Source: Leuctra nigra (taxonomy: Eukaryota; Arthropoda; Insecta; Plecoptera; Leuctridae). Taken from it: a DNA stretch of 64,000 nucleotides. The translations under genes were made by a program, and so were the position numbers. Position 1 is the first letter of the stretch. Every line of letters begins with the position of its first letter. This document shows, piece after piece, positions 10,101 to 23,100 of the stretch. The notes under the pieces were generated by a model, which saw only the letters and a list, made by a program, of their open reading frames with translations, ran no database searches and was not told where the DNA came from. The DNA is taken from NCBI GenBank assembly GCA_934045905.1, contig OW203769.1, positions 21,545,705-21,609,704 on the forward strand, read 5' to 3'.

Positions 10101-13100
10101 GAGACCGATAATGACAGGTTGCTACGGCAACTGCTGCTGCAGATGCCGGGCATCGTCCGGTCGCTACCCGAGCTGCAGCAAGCGCTGCTGAGATACCAAG
10201 AACTGCGCGACGTCCTGGTGAGCACATTTCCAACCACGTGATGATCCACGTCACTCCATCTCCTCACACTTGTTAATTACCCTCCTTCATTGGTCTCACT
10301 TGACATATTTGAGATTGCACTCTCTGGATACTGCGGCACTAGGTCAATGGCGGATGTAAAGGGCACATTTGTATAAAAAAAACATCTGCTTTAAGGTGTA
10401 TTTCCATGCTCCGTCACCGTCCGACGAAAACGACCAAGTGACCCGTCTCGAGCAATCAGAGCCATCCCCCAAAAAATCGGACGGCGACGGATTGGTCGAG
10501 ACGGGTCACGTGATCGCATTCTGTCGTTTTCATCAGACGGTGACGGAGCATGGAAATCCACCTTTAGTTGCTTGTTATGGCCACAAAAGTAAATTTATAT
10601 AATAATAATCTATCCGCTGGTTCCAATTTAATGGGTCAGGGGGTGGGTGTTCCCACCAACACTAGGGCCGCAGGACTACTGGAGACCGGCTGGCCACGCC
10701 TGGCATCTCCTCCTCGTCTTCTTCTTCTTCCTCCGCTTCCAATTGTTCCACAAATTGCCTCCACCTTGTTCTGTCCTCCCACTGTCTCTCAGCCTCCAAC
10801 TCACTCCAACTTCCCCCTCTCTCCAAAACATTGTCCTTAATAACTCCAATCCACCTCTCTCTTGGTCTTCCTACTCTACGTGGTCCCGAAGTAGCCGACT
10901 CAAACACCCGCCGTGGCATTATACTAAATATAATTATCGATTGTTTCTCCTTTTTCACTGCACTTGGAAAAACGAAATGTAAAAACAAATAACTTAAGTG
11001 AATCTATAAACTTTGCCATCTTGCATGGTCCGGAATGCTTACTTGCAGCAATAGTTTTATTGATTGTACAAGGCAACTGCAAATAGCTAGTTGGCCTTGA
11101 AAGGTCACAAATGCGCCAGTGTTGCTGTGTGATCAGTAGAGGGTAAATATTCTTACTTGGACACATTTAACTCAGCCAAAATGTGTCATTGCTGCATAAG
11201 GCATTCAGAATTGAGTATCAAGTCTGATAAAAGATTTGTATTGGAAGTGTTGAAGATAATAGGAAGTATTTGATTCCAAGCAACCATGTTTAGTCCGCTT
11301 TCTGTTTTCTAATGTGTTAGAAGCATTCACTGATTATTAATACATAAAGATCTCCTGACTGCTGAAGCTATAACTTTTAACTGCAGTTATGAGCTTGTTT
11401 TACTACACTCGTAGAGTGGAGATAAAAGGCAGCCATGCACTCCCGCATTCCAATGGCATAAACAGGCTGTCTTTCATAGTTTTTAGAAATAGCACCAAAA
11501 TTCTTTCCATTCTAATCACCAAGTGGCAATTATTTTAGGTAAGTATATAGAATCCGATCAGTCAAATCTTTACATTTCATAGTATGCTGGTAGATAGCAG
11601 ACCTATATATTGTAGGTTACCTTCCCATCATTTTTGACTCCAAGAAAGGAATCCACGAAAAAACAACAGTCAGGAAGGATGGCCACTGGAATGGAACCCC
11701 GGACTCTGGAATACAAGTTGAGTGATCTCTTAGCAAACCTGCTCCATGATTTGACACTTGCTTTCTGTCGCAGATGCTGGCCAGGGAGCAGAAGAGGCTC
11801 GACTTACAGGTAATACACAGGAATTATCATTCCTTTACATTTTATTGACTACAGATGTTAATTTTGCGGAAAATTTTCCGCCTTTTTAAATACTTTACTT
11901 TCTACAATTGTTCTGGCATACCATATGGTCACTTTTCACTACAGTACCTAATTATTTGGTATTCGTCATACATTTAACATAGGAGGTGAAGTCATTGAAA
12001 GGTATAAAATAGTAGTAAAAACAGCACATAACAACTTGCCCTTGAACAGAAGTGCTGGCAGGAAACACCATTACCTATTTGGAAGATAATTCTGATGTTT
12101 TCTGCTCTATTATGGTGAGGTAAACCCACGATTCATAAAGAATTGCAGTAATGGGGTTGTTCACTGCCATTTACTCTCACTCGCAGCGCTAGCGGCAATG
12201 GAGTAGTCTCTCTCTGATTGGTTGGTTTCTGAATCCATGTCTGAATCAAACTCCCGCTAAGGTTTAAAAATCTTCCATTCCGCTCTGCATTTTGATTGGC
12301 TCTCTCTCGGCATTTTGATTGGTTCTTATTACGGTTAGGACAGCAACGCCATCTACAATAGTTTTGCGTGAACAACCCCATTGACTTTCTTTAATTTCTT
12401 TAATGAAAAACAAAGAAAAAAGGACTTGAGAATTTTCCACTCGCATCTCTAATTTTGACGCTGATGTTCGATGATGATAAGCAGTGTTTATCTCTAGCGG
12501 TAGGGTCTTCTGATTGGCCAGCGGTCAAGTTCACTTCTTTAGAGCCGAGCGCCAGTGACATTACGTCAAACTGTAAACAAACCTTAGCTTCATAAGCTGG
12601 GTTCCCATACTTCGCTTTTATTTCGCATTCGGTTCGTTTTCGCAAAATGGCTATCTTTTAACACAGAAAATCGTCCATGTTTAATTTCGTCTCCGAAATG
12701 CAAAAATGTTGGACCAACTTCAACTTCGACGAAATCATAACGCGCGAAAACCGGAAGTGATGCGATATATCGAATCTCCATTTCCGGTCGACCTCGAGCT
12801 TATATTCGATATTCGATTAATGAACATATGTTTTGACGTTTTGACGTTTCAACTTTCAAGTTTTACTTTTTCCGCATTTTCTTGCCTTTCTTGCTTATTA
12901 TCTGATTATTATTCGTCATTTTGTTTGTAACTTTTGGCAGAATACTATTTATGTTTCGCGTATCCATGGATACGCGAAACGCGCGAAACAGAAATTATGG
13001 AAACGACTACAAACTTCGCGACGCGAAAGCGAACCGAATGCGAAATGAAAGCGAAGTATGGGAACCCAGCTTTACCTCTTTATCTTCTTGCCCCATTCAC

Positions 13101-14999
13101 ATTACAAAACTTGCGATTCTAGAGAAATTGTTTTCTGTGTAGAACGCTCACAGATAAATGTCAGGGTTGTAAATGTTGTTCTGCATCATAAATGGGAGTG
13201 ATTTTTCTAGTTACAGTTTATTCCATTTCAAAAGGGGAATGGAAGTTCCAAGAAGTTCGCAATTCTCCCACAGATGGCATAGTTTGCAGTACCACTACCA
13301 TAAAAATTTTGCGTTTGTGATAATCACTCATGTGTTTGAACGACCACTAGATCTTTAAATCAGTCATCAAGTACACAATTTATAACTTGTAGCCATAAAA
13401 TCCTCTATTTAATAGCCTGGGTCAACAAAATACATTTAAAAAGTAATTTTAATCTGTTGTAATATGTTAGTACTTTCTCAGCTAAGTTGGCACTAGTACC
13501 TGGTTTTTCCGTTGGCTTCTATGATTTAAACAAATTTTGTTTCCCGCCCGAACCAACTATCCAATAGCGTGGTAGATATGATAGGAATGGGCGTGGATTC
13601 CCCTTTTGAAATGGAATAGCCTCTAGAAAGAATCAAGCATTGACTTCAGAAATAAGATTCTTCAATCAAACAGGTGTATAGTGTTTGTGTGTTCTTGTAA
13701 GATACTTGTAGATCCCATAGATACCATAGATCGAAACATTGAAACGTTTTCAAATGCAATCTATAGGTCTGTTTGTTTTGCTTACTGCACTTAACTGCTC
13801 ACTGCAAATCCGTTCGTTTTGCATCAAACTTACTGTTCTGTCACTGCGATTGTGTTCGATTTGACACTGACAGTAGCTGCGCAGTGACTGTTCTTACAGC
13901 TGGGTAGGGAGGTACTGTAGCTGCAGTAACTCTGCAGTTTTCGGCAAAATGGCGGACGTATTGAAATGTAAAATGTGTTTCTTATGGATGGATAGTGAAA
14001 TACGCCCCAGGAGGAGGGAAATGAGTATTTGTTTCAGAGGATAGTTTAGTTATATGTTATGAAATGATACATATTTATGAAAAAATGCATTGGGATTAGA
14101 CAAGAATTCTATAAATGCAGAACATAATATCACTTATTTTTAAATTCTTCCCGCCAAATTCACAAACCTCTCAACCAATAGGAAAAGGCCAGACTGCCAT
14201 CCTGCTGCAAATGCGTTCGTTTTGTGTTCGTACAGTAAGCTACTGCAAGAGTTACCAGGGCCTACTGTAAGCTGATGCTACTGCAACTGCAGTAAGCAAA
14301 ACGAACAGACCTAATGTAGACACCCCCCCCCCCCCCCCCTCGTTTCCACCAACAAGCAAGTAAATGACCTTGAACACAACTGCTTCTCTAGGAGGAGTTG
14401 GAGAGTAAAATACACCACGGGGAGTCGATTACGCCGCTTCGTCTCCAGGAGCGGGAGGATCAGGAGGAAGTAGAGGTCTCCGACATGCAGTACGTCACCA
14501 GCGGAGGTAAGCAGACTCCAGCTTCACCCGGTTATTTATACCAATCGTAGGGACACAGAAGAAATGAAGGCAGTATATAGACTGTCGCTTATTGCATTTC
14601 TGCCACAATGGCTATGCCGGTCAGGTTTTAACATTACACGTGATTAAATGAGAGATCTGAACATAATATGATGTCTTAAATTTCAACTACTGTGCTGGGG
14701 ACAGTAAATCTTCCTGAACGACGATGTACAAATACTACGTATCATGCGCAGGCAGCTCGCGCGTGGTGTTCGCGTGGCCCGAGAAGCACCAGGCCAAGAC
14801 GCGCTCGCTCACCATGCGCTTCTCGTGCGCGCTCTTCCGCCTCCTCGCGCTCGTGCTGCACACGCTGGCGCTCTCGCACCTGTTGCCCGAAACCGAGTAC
14901 GAACGCTCGTGGCGCGTGCCGCTCAAGGTCACGCCGCCAACGCCCGGCAAGAAGCAACAGCACTGTACGGTCATCGAGCCGGAGTGGGAACAACAGTGA
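7102..14999 (+). CDS. Unrecognised protein of about 277 aa, six exons, one C-terminal hydrophobic segment
   Basis: Six exons join without a stop and with matching phases at every border: 7102-7162, 7971-8160, 10034-10217, 11774-11809, 14392-14506 and 14752-14999, with AATAAA at 15039. I do not recognise the family. The predicted protein starts MEYIKAHLLGYKLPPQE, continues with an acidic Glu/Pro/Thr-rich stretch (about 21-60), then a His/Arg/Ser cluster (HRHHHCRRHHRHSS), then a likely helical or coiled-coil part (about 108-165). It has one hydrophobic segment at about 221-240 (SCALFRLLALVLHTLALSHL), perhaps a membrane anchor, and ends EPEWEQQ. The last exon is strongly GC-rich. The start is provisional: the ATG at 7102 follows a good splice acceptor, so a 5' exon must exist upstream in the short gap after DTWD1. 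It is convergent with WRAP53. Confidence 0.72.
7515..7655. mobile_element. TA-flanked MITE family M1, copy 1 (3' end eroded)
   Basis: It begins TA|CACTTGGC and carries the family core GATTGGCTGCTGGTCAGGTT followed by CCTTGACAATAAATCC and TCAGAGCTCACCTACTA. It matches the copies at 15481, 49415 and 52521. The right terminal repeat is not recognisable, so this copy is truncated or diverged. Confidence 0.65.
8545..9424 (+). mobile_element. Helitron-like element H, copy 1
   Basis: The 3' end reads CAACGCGTTACCCAGAGCGT then TTTCCTAG, followed by T. A small hairpin (AACGC/GCGTT) lies just before CTAG, and a T follows, as expected for Helitron 3' ends inserted between A and T. The interior has degenerate repeats of about 90 bp built on GATTGGTT and GAAATTTTGCAC motifs. 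The 5' end is set only roughly, near GAGCGAGCGTCTCC. A 25-base T tract lies at about 8581-8605. It sits in intron 2 of the unrecognised gene and has no rep/helicase coding region. Confidence 0.65.
10394..10563. mobile_element. PIF/Harbinger-like MITE (TTA target duplication)
   Basis: A 170-bp palindromic element with ends AGGTGTATTTCCATGCTCCG and its near complement, flanked by TTA at 10391-10393 and 10564-10566. A related repeat at about 18100-18330 carries the empty site (TTTGCTTTAGTTG), which confirms insertion with a 3-bp duplication. Confidence 0.82.
10660..10920 (-). pseudogene. LINE reverse-transcriptase C-terminal remnant, copy 1
   Basis: The minus frame reads RRVGRPRERWIGVIKDNV, then SWSELEAERQWEDRTRWRQF. 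This is the pattern seen at the extreme C-terminus of many non-LTR retrotransposon ORF2 proteins (RPxxRW...DRxxWRxF). Only the last about 85 residues are present, so it is a 5'-truncated copy. It interrupts the repeat that is uninterrupted at about 18200-18250. Confidence 0.65.
11635..11765 (-). repeat. SINE-like repeat S1, tRNA-derived head
   Basis: On the minus strand it contains a tRNA-like head ending in a B-box-like GGGGTTCCATTCC, followed by the family sequence CCATCCTTCCTGACTGTTGT. Other members lie near 5380, 29640, 33300, 44230 and 52245. It overlaps the region just before exon 4 of the unrecognised gene. Confidence 0.55.
12151..12381. mobile_element. Short TIR element
   Basis: A 231-bp segment bounded by ATGGGGTTGTTCAC and GTGAACAACCCCAT. 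The inner part has two near-direct copies of CATTTTGATTGG. No convincing target duplication is visible, so the superfamily is open. Confidence 0.55.
12595..13072. mobile_element. MITE with long terminal inverted repeats
   Basis: The ends AAGCTGGGTTCCCATACTTC and its complement are followed by paired CGCATTCGGTTCG, so the TIRs are about 45 bp over a 478-bp element. The interior has a second palindrome around TTTCGCGTATCCATGGATAC. Target duplication is unclear (A/T-rich). It lies in intron 4 of the unrecognised gene. Confidence 0.68.
13214..13623. mobile_element. Tc1/mariner-like MITE family M2, copy 1
   Basis: It starts TA|CAGTTTATTCCATTTCAA and ends TTGAAATGGAATAG(C)CTC|TA, 410 bp. The left 190 bases are almost identical to the copy at 35071-35696. 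The TA duplication and CAGT start fit Tc1/mariner-type non-autonomous elements. This copy has lost most of the right arm. Confidence 0.72.
13766..14311. mobile_element. TA-flanked TIR element of 546 bp
   Basis: The termini GGTCTGTTTGTTTTGCTTAC and the complement of GTAAGCAAAACGAACAGACC are flanked by TA on both sides (13764 and 14312). The subterminal parts contain many CTGCAGTAAC/ACTGCA motifs in both orientations. No coding capacity is seen. Confidence 0.7.
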
Positions 15000-15480
15000 A
15001 CCAAATTCATGCAACACTGTATTCTGCATTGCAGGACAAATAAATCTTTGTTGCAGTCGATTTAAATTCAATCTTTTTAATATTTTTGATTGTATAACAT
15101 TTGCTCCGAAAGCGGTTGAGCTTAATTGTAGTGACAATGTCATCAGTATTTAGAGTAGCAGTCTGGCTTTAAAACAACAGTATCTGAAATCATGCAGATG
15201 GTACCACGAATCACCCATATAATATTCCTTAGTCCGAAAGTGTAAGTATACCCTGGAATCTGGGAAGCCATTGCTATCTGGTTGAGAACCTACTCACAAG
15301 TCACAACAATGTCATTGCATTGTATGCTGAGCTAAAATCCACTCACTGTAAGCATGACAGGCTCTTACAACAACAGGTTTATAGCTGAAGTCAAGCATAC
15401 GATTTTGAACATTCTTGAATATGAATTTTAGTGACAAATGACCATAAAATGTTTGTTTGTACTATGATTTACTTATGGTA

Positions 15481-15690
15481 CACTGGGCCAAAGTAATTTC
15501 CGGTATTTGAATGAAACTGATTTCCTGCAGGTCAGGTTCCTTGACAATTAATCCTTGTTATTAGCAATGAAATCAGAGCTCACCTACTAGAGTTATTCGA
15601 AGAGTTAGCTTAGAATTCATTGGATGATGCAATGAATTCTTAACCAGCCAATCCATTTCTTTCGAATTCCGTTTTTACTTTGGCCTAGTG
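15481..15690. mobile_element. TA-flanked MITE family M1, copy 2
   Basis: A 210-bp element, TA|CACTGGGCCAAAGTAA...TTACTTTGGCCTAGTG|TA, sharing the GGTCAGGTTCCTTGACAA core with copies 1, 3 and 4. It lies between the convergent ends of the unrecognised gene and WRAP53. Confidence 0.8.
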
Positions 15691-15749
15691 TACCTATATT
15701 GGAAATGACTACGTAATAAGCCCAGTACTTATTATAACCTAGAAAACCT

Positions 15750-15755
15750 TTTAAT
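15750..15755 (-). terminator. Probable polyadenylation signal of WRAP53
   Basis: ATTAAA on the minus strand lies about 120 bases past the WRAP53 stop codon at 15872-15874. It is the only recognisable hexamer close to the stop. Confidence 0.45.
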
Positions 15756-15871
15756 TAAGTATTCTTATAATTTTGGACAATTGAGAAAGAGGCAGTTAAA
15801 TGAATATAATCTTTCTAGAGTAATCAGAAATGACGACTACAATTGAGCCCACATTAAGTCCGCTTACCTCT

Positions 15872-17069
15872 CTACTTGGCCGCCCACCACAGCTTGATCC
15901 CGTTCTCCCGCTGGATGTACCTCCGCTTGAGCAGCGGAGAGTCGTTATCCGAGTCCGAGTCATCTCGACTGAGCTCGGGGAAGTGGCGCTGTCCCGAGGC
16001 GGTGGCAATGATGGGGTACTGCTGGTGCACGCTGCAACAAGCGGTGGCTCAGTCGATAACAATGCATTCTTTCAACGTGACAAGTAGAACATTTCATTCC
16101 TTGCTCGGTCCGGACGGAAAATGTCCCAGTAACTAGTAGATAACTAAGAGCAGAGGTTCATAATGACAAGAAATATTGTAAAGTGATTCATATGTAGTAC
16201 AATATAGGTACCTTGATGAGTTTGATGTCTTGCCACCTACACATTTACATGAAATGAAAAATAGTTAAGAAACCATAAACATACAACTGAATTTTCTCTG
16301 GTCGGGTCGTCAATACATTTATTTTCAAACTCAAATCTTATGCATCTTTTAGGGCTGTGCGAGTTTGATATTTTAAGGTCGAGTCGAGTTCGAATCGAGT
16401 CAGTGAGATGAATCGAGTTTTTCGAGTCGAGTTCGAGTCATGTTCAGCAAATGTTCACCTACGTACTATTAGGTCATAAAATTATTATTCGACCATCACA
16501 AAATGAATTGAAATATTTACATTAATCATACATCATCTATACATTGTAGGGCTGCTAATTCATGTCATTTCTTATTATAAGATAAGATGTGTATTAGGTA
16601 AATCATTTTGATTCTCATACTACAGGGGTTTGAAGTGTGCTACTAGAAAATTGTAGCTTGGAATGACAAGTAAAGATCTAACTTCCTAGGATCTAAGCTT
16701 TAACCGCTGCTGTATCTTGGGGGGAAAAAAATTCATTCAATCTGCTACTAGAAATACTACTAGGTAGGTACTACATAGAATGTAAAGGCCAAAGACCCTA
16801 GAACTTCCTTAGGCCAAGAATTCTGGGTTATTGCATTCCTAGAAGTATTGTCAGAAGCACTTAGACCTGCAGTTGAGTTATGTCACTTTATCAGCAGGAA
16901 TATCATATTTCCCAAATCTCAACAATTTCGTCCAACAATACTTTGTTATTATTTCATTGTGTCATTTTAACAGAAATGCATGTGTTCTTGTGAGTTGAGG
17001 AGTGGATTATTGATAGGAAGAGGTAGGTAGGGGACTGTTAAGGATGTAAGCAGTATAAATATTGTCAAT

Positions 17070-17104
<35 letters not shown>

Positions 17105-20100
17105 TTTTAAACTTGAAAAAGTCGAGTTTAACCCTTTTTGACTCGATTCACCCCCTAAACTCGACTCGAACTCGAAATTTCGAGTACTCGCACACCCCTA
17201 GCATCTTTATAAAGGAGTAAGAAATCATTGAATTCCAGTTGGCTTGATTGTGTTTAAGAGGGAACGTGCGAAATAAAGACGCGCACCCGAACTGGGAATC
17301 GAAGCCATATCCTTCGGGTTACCAGCCCAATGCTTTAACCACTAAACTACCGGGGCGCATTCTTAATCAGCAGGTTGGGTTCCCATACAACTCTTGCGAG
17401 TCCGAGTCTTGCGAGTCATCATGTCCGAGTGGCGTGATGTTCTTCTCTCTCAAGGCGTCGACCTTGAAGAGTTTCTCAGCCGTCGGGTTGGCAACAGTTC
17501 CACTCACACACCTGAAACTTTGCTCACCTCGCTCGATATCAACAGGTAGTAGCAAGTTTCAGGCGACGAGGGAAACATCGTCATTCTCGAGGTCGTTGCG
17601 CACGCCGCCGACACACCTGAAACTTTGCTCACCTCGTTCAACAACACAGGTTTGAGCAGAGATTCAGGCGCATCGGAAGCAAGCGTCGTCTCGTGGTCGA
17701 TCGTGTCAGCTTCGGTCCAGAGCAGGCTTCGAGCTTCGTGATCCACGTTCACAAATAGCGGGGTTGTAAAGTTACACTTAGACAAGACAGCATGTCAGCA
17801 ATATTGACATGATTAATTGATGATAAAGTGGAGTCTCAGTGAAACGATTTTGAAGAGACACAACTTGGCAAGGAAGAAATTGTATACCCAACTGTAATTT
17901 TTAACGGCCGGTATTGCCAATTACAAGTTAGGGCGGATTTACGAACTTTTGTGTTAAATTCTACTGTTTCAATCACTTGTTCAATTGTTCAACTAACTGA
18001 TTTTGAAGTATCTGATTGGCTGAGCCACCAATTTTAAATTTAGTCCAATATTATTGTTAATCCAGCATAACTTATTCGAGAAAATAAGGAACACGACTGA
18101 CCTCTGGTGGATTCTTTGGTACTATGATAATGGCGGTTGTAAAGGGTTTATTTATGTAAATAAATTATATAAAATTTGCTTTAGTTGTTTGTTATGGCTG
18201 AAAAAGTAAACTTTTAACTAAACCTACATTTCATTTGTTTCTCCTTTTTCACTGCCTTGTGGAAACAGGAAGATCAAAACAAAAAAGTGCATCTAAAAAT
18301 GTTCCTGCCAGAAGTGGCTCCATCACGTATCGCTTATTTGTTCGAATAGTAATGGCGTTACCCACTGGCCGCACTGTAGTAGGCAGCAGGCAAATCTGTT
18401 GATTAATTTCACTTTTAAACTGTTATTTTATGAACTCCTTTCAGTTTTCTCAACTTGAGTATGGAACTAATAATAGAGAGATTCTAACAATGGAAATGGT
18501 TCTGGACTCCAAGTTGAGCTAACTCATGTGTTCGTAAAATATCAGTTTTAAAATAAAATAAAGTCCACAGATCGCCTGCTCCCTACTTTAGGGTTACTAC
18601 ACTGAAATGACGTCACCATACAAAACTCAATGCAAAATTCAAACTGAGTGCAGAACTAGTGCAGCCAGTGGAAAACGACATAGCTTTTGTGATACCAGCC
18701 CTATGGGATCAAAGTGGTTGATATCAAATTAATATTTGTATTTATTTTAGAAAGCAAATGAGAAACATACAACCTAAACTGTTGTAGTACTAAATTTAGT
18801 AAAAATCCAATGAAGTGGTGTAGATCTAAGAAGTTACCACCAAGTACCATTTGATGTAACGTTAACCCTTAAAATGTATTACATCTGCTACCTAGTACCT
18901 ATTAAATAAAAAAATTAATATTAGGTACTATCGATGCGTCGTTAAAAAAATTTGAACTGCTTGAAACTTTTCATGACAATTTACAACACTATCAACTTCA
19001 AGTGATGACTGGAGGACATGAGGATCTAGAGTAAGAAGAAAGATTCTATCACTTTAAAGTGTTGGTCAATATTGATGTACAGTGCTGAAGTACGACATCA
19101 CTCGTAAACTAAGTAATTAGTATACCAATACATTTACATGAAACTAGTATTCAAGTTCGTGAAAACATCCCGTTGGGTTATCTTTTACAAGCGTATGAAC
19201 GCAACGACCGAGGCAGATGTACAAGCAGTGAAGTGGTTTACCTGACTCCGTTGGCGCAGTCGTTGTGTGCGAGGAACGTCTGGCAGGTCGGCAGCACTGG
19301 GTCGCCGCCGCCGACCTCCACGACCGGCGGCGCCAGCAGGTCCCACACGGCGACGCGACCATCGCTCTGTCCGGACAGCAGGTAGCGGCCGTCGGGAGTC
19401 AGGTCGAACGTGATGCGCTGATTGGTCGACACCTGCGCGACAGACACATTCATTGCACACATGCCAAAATACTGCAACTCAACAATGTTCCTAGGTAGCC
19501 TAATTGGTAAAAAAAAAGCATAGGACCGGTAATCCCAAGGATCTGGGTTCGAATCCCAGTCGGGGCGTGGGTTTTTATTTTGTAGTCTTTTTCTTAACAC
19601 CATTTTCTGGGAGATCACTAAATTTTCCATCATTATCACCACGTGAAACTAAGTTGTTAAAATCCCACAAATCACGAATGAATTAATCAAAGACTATGTG
19701 CTAGTCTTTGGTTAATTAATTTATTAAAATTGCATAGTATAATGTGAGCCGACAATAGTTGGAAGCAGGGTCGCAATATTTATTTACATAGTATCAGAAC
19801 ATATTAAACAACATTCCAGATTAAAAATTAATTAATTTCAATTTTTAATCTGGTTTGTTGTTTACAATAATTTTATTAAGTATCAGATTTGCAGAAATTT
19901 GTGTATTTTAGTAAATAATAAAAAGTGGTTTATAATTAAATTATTAACTTCCTGGTATTCTTTAGTCAGATTTTAGATATTATTATAAATGCCATAGGAT
20001 TAAAGAATGTTTAGATAAGTGTGTAAATAAGTAACAGCAGTGCAGGGCTGCCGTTTTTACGGATATTATCCGTTTTTACGGATTTATGAGTACAAAAACG

Positions 20101-23100
20101 GACACACGGATTTGTTGACTCTTTAACGGATACTGGTGATTCATAGTTGAACCACATTTTCTCTTTTGAATGAGATAATATTTTAAATTTATTACGAAAA
20201 TGTATAGTTTGACAAGATATTTTCGTTTCCTGTCCAACAATTTTCAGTGCAGAGATTGTTTCAAAACACCCTTTTGTGTAAGTAGGCTAGCTATACTACC
20301 AATAAATGGTTGCGAGTGAATGGTTGAGGGAGGAAGGGGGGTGGGGAAACTGGTCGACCTTGAGCAATGTCTTGAGTGTCTAGGGGCGCGCGCTGCCTGA
20401 GGCATCCACTTGTTAGTTGTTTGCAGCTGGTCGTGGGTTAATGACCTGATTAGTGATTGCATCCCTTATTCTTGCGTGTGCTTATAGTTTTTAAATTTAT
20501 TATGCTCATTATGAATAATGTGTTGGAAACGGGAGAAAGATATTTATAATTCTGAATTCAAAATTACCATTCCATCCACAGCTGTCAGTCTAGAACCCAA
20601 CCCCCCTTCTCTCATGTCCCATGTTGCGTGAGGAATTCAATAGCTTATCCGTCAAGTGGCCCAGTTAGTGCTTGAAATATGGGAGTTTTACATCATTTTA
20701 AAGGTTTTTAATGGGCATACGGATTTTTACGGATTTTTCATGCTTTTTAAAAGGATATTAATTTGTATGTGGCGGCAGCCCTGCAGCAGTGAGTTGAATG
20801 TCTAATCTACACTTAATACAAATCTTCGCCTCTGCTTTAGAAGCCACTGTGAGAACACAAGTCACTCCCCCACGGCACCATCCTCTGAATGTCCTTGAAC
20901 TGTTGTGCCTGGTAACCACTGCAACGTGTGATGAAACAACTGCATGCCCCTATGACGCGCTGCACCTGCCTGCTCAGGTGCCCCTATCACCTCCCCCCAG
21001 TGCAATGACTTGCAGTTATCAGTCACACCACTTGACTTGGGTACACACCAGGAATAATAGAAAACAACCAAGTTGGTTTACTAGTTTAGATGCAATTCGC
21101 ACCTAGTATTACAAATGCCGTGAACTTGCGTTTTGCGTTTGATTTAGAAATATTGTTTTCCTCTGAACACAATAATACTGATAGGTAGTGATTTTAAATC
21201 TTATGTATCAATTTGAGCAACATTCCTCCAAAATTGTTGGCGACATTACAAAATCTGCAACCATAATATGGGAATGTATAATTAATTAAAAAATTCATTT
21301 ACATACATGTACGGTATAGTGGAACTAGCGAGTGTGTAGCTATTTCAGCAAACGCTGTGAAAAAGTCAACAATAGGGCCAGCTTGTAATCCTGAGTGTTT
21401 TGACGCCTGTCCGGTTGTAAATATCTCCCAACCACTGCAGGTGTCCGGGAAAAGGGTTGCTTTGTTGTGGTGCCAAATATCTTCCAAAGCAGTTCGATTA
21501 TAATTCGTTGAAAGTTATTTAAAATGGCAATAGTGTAGATGGAAGGGAATGGCAGGTCATCACTCCGGTTGTATCTTGCCAGAGCTATAGCGCTGTACCA
21601 CTATAGCGTGCATGAACGAGGTAGGTACCTTGCGTTGCAGCGTGTGCAGAAGCGTGCCCGGGTTGCGGATGTCCCAGCAGATGATCTCCGAGTCCTTCCT
21701 CGCTCCGCTGTAGAGCTTGGTTCCGTCGGGAGAGAACACGAGGTGGGTGACTCCACCCGAGTGGCCGCTAGCCAGACACAGTGCGGCGCCGCGGGGCTCG
21801 CAGTACAGGCCTGCCAACATCCACACTACACTCAGTACTCAGTCGAAAACACTCCAACAAGTTGCTTATATTTTATTTGAGATGAAGAAAAGTCAGAGCT
21901 AAATCATTTTATGAAATGACTATGTTGGACACAAGAATCAAGCATAATGTCCAATAACCCTATCCAGAAACATCGACTCATTTTTATTCTTTTAAATCTG
22001 AAGCAGAACGGAAATGTTAGCAGGCAAGAGCCAATTAAAAAATCATTGACCTACGACTTAACTTTAAAATTTACTCAGTCACAAGTGCAGTATGATTACA
22101 AACAGACATTACACAATATTAAATCTTGACTTTGTGAAAAAATGAAAAGACAATAAAATGACAAGACAACAAAGCAAATGATACAAATGAGCGCCTAGTT
22201 GGAATGGTAGAAGACACTCACCGACTGACTTGAGGTAAGTCCCGACTGCGTAGATGTTGTTCATGGCAGGATTCACCGCGATGCACGACACAATCCCCCT
22301 CTGGGACTCAGCCACTTCCACATCTGCAAGACATTCCTCTTAAATCAACTCGATGTATACAATACTAACTCGGTAAATACTCATTTGTTAATCCTCAAGA
22401 ATTGAGCCTTGAATCAACTAACATCATAGTGGATAGTAGCTGAACCTTTTCCAGTTGGTACATATACACAATTTTTGTAACTGCTTAAAGTGATATACAG
22501 AAGTTAATGTACGTACCTAAGCACGTAAGCATGTCATTGTGAAATTTTGTCAAGTATATCTACATTCGGTAGGTAATGATGTATTTAGTACATATTGTAT
22601 TATTTTATCCTTTGCTTTTATATTTGACATTAGTTGACGGGATCTTTTGTAATGGAGCTAAACGGAGGGAAGTGCTACCAACCTCGCAGCCGTCTAGTCT
22701 CGCAGGTGCGGCCTGGCAGTGCTGTGTTGAAAATGCGCACGATGTTCTTGAAGCCGCAGTAGAGCTTCTCGCCGCGCGGGTCGAACGCTACGCAGTGCGC
22801 CGCCTCCACCTCATCCACTCTGAAACCAGTCGTGACGTTCACGTTAGTCCGACAGTACACGTTAGTCCGACAGTACACGTTAGTCCGACAGTACACATTA
22901 GTTCAATGGTTCACGTTAGTTCAATGTTCACGTTAGTTCAATGGTTCGCCCGACATTACACGTTAGTTCAATGGTTCACGTTAGTCCGATGGTTCACGTT
23001 AGTCCGACACTCGTCCCTTGCAAGACTTACACACTTATTATATCAATAGGAAGACCCATCCCAAGAAAGAATGCCTTAAAAATAACTAAAACGTATTTTA

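Noticed and set aside
14744..15043. Alternative frames across the GC-rich exon at 14752-14999
   Set aside because: Only one frame joins the upstream exons in phase and ends at a stop followed by AATAAA. The others are shadows of the GC-rich composition.
22842..23005. CRISPR-like array
   Set aside because: Units are directly adjacent with no unique spacers, and the genome is eukaryotic. It is a simple tandem repeat.
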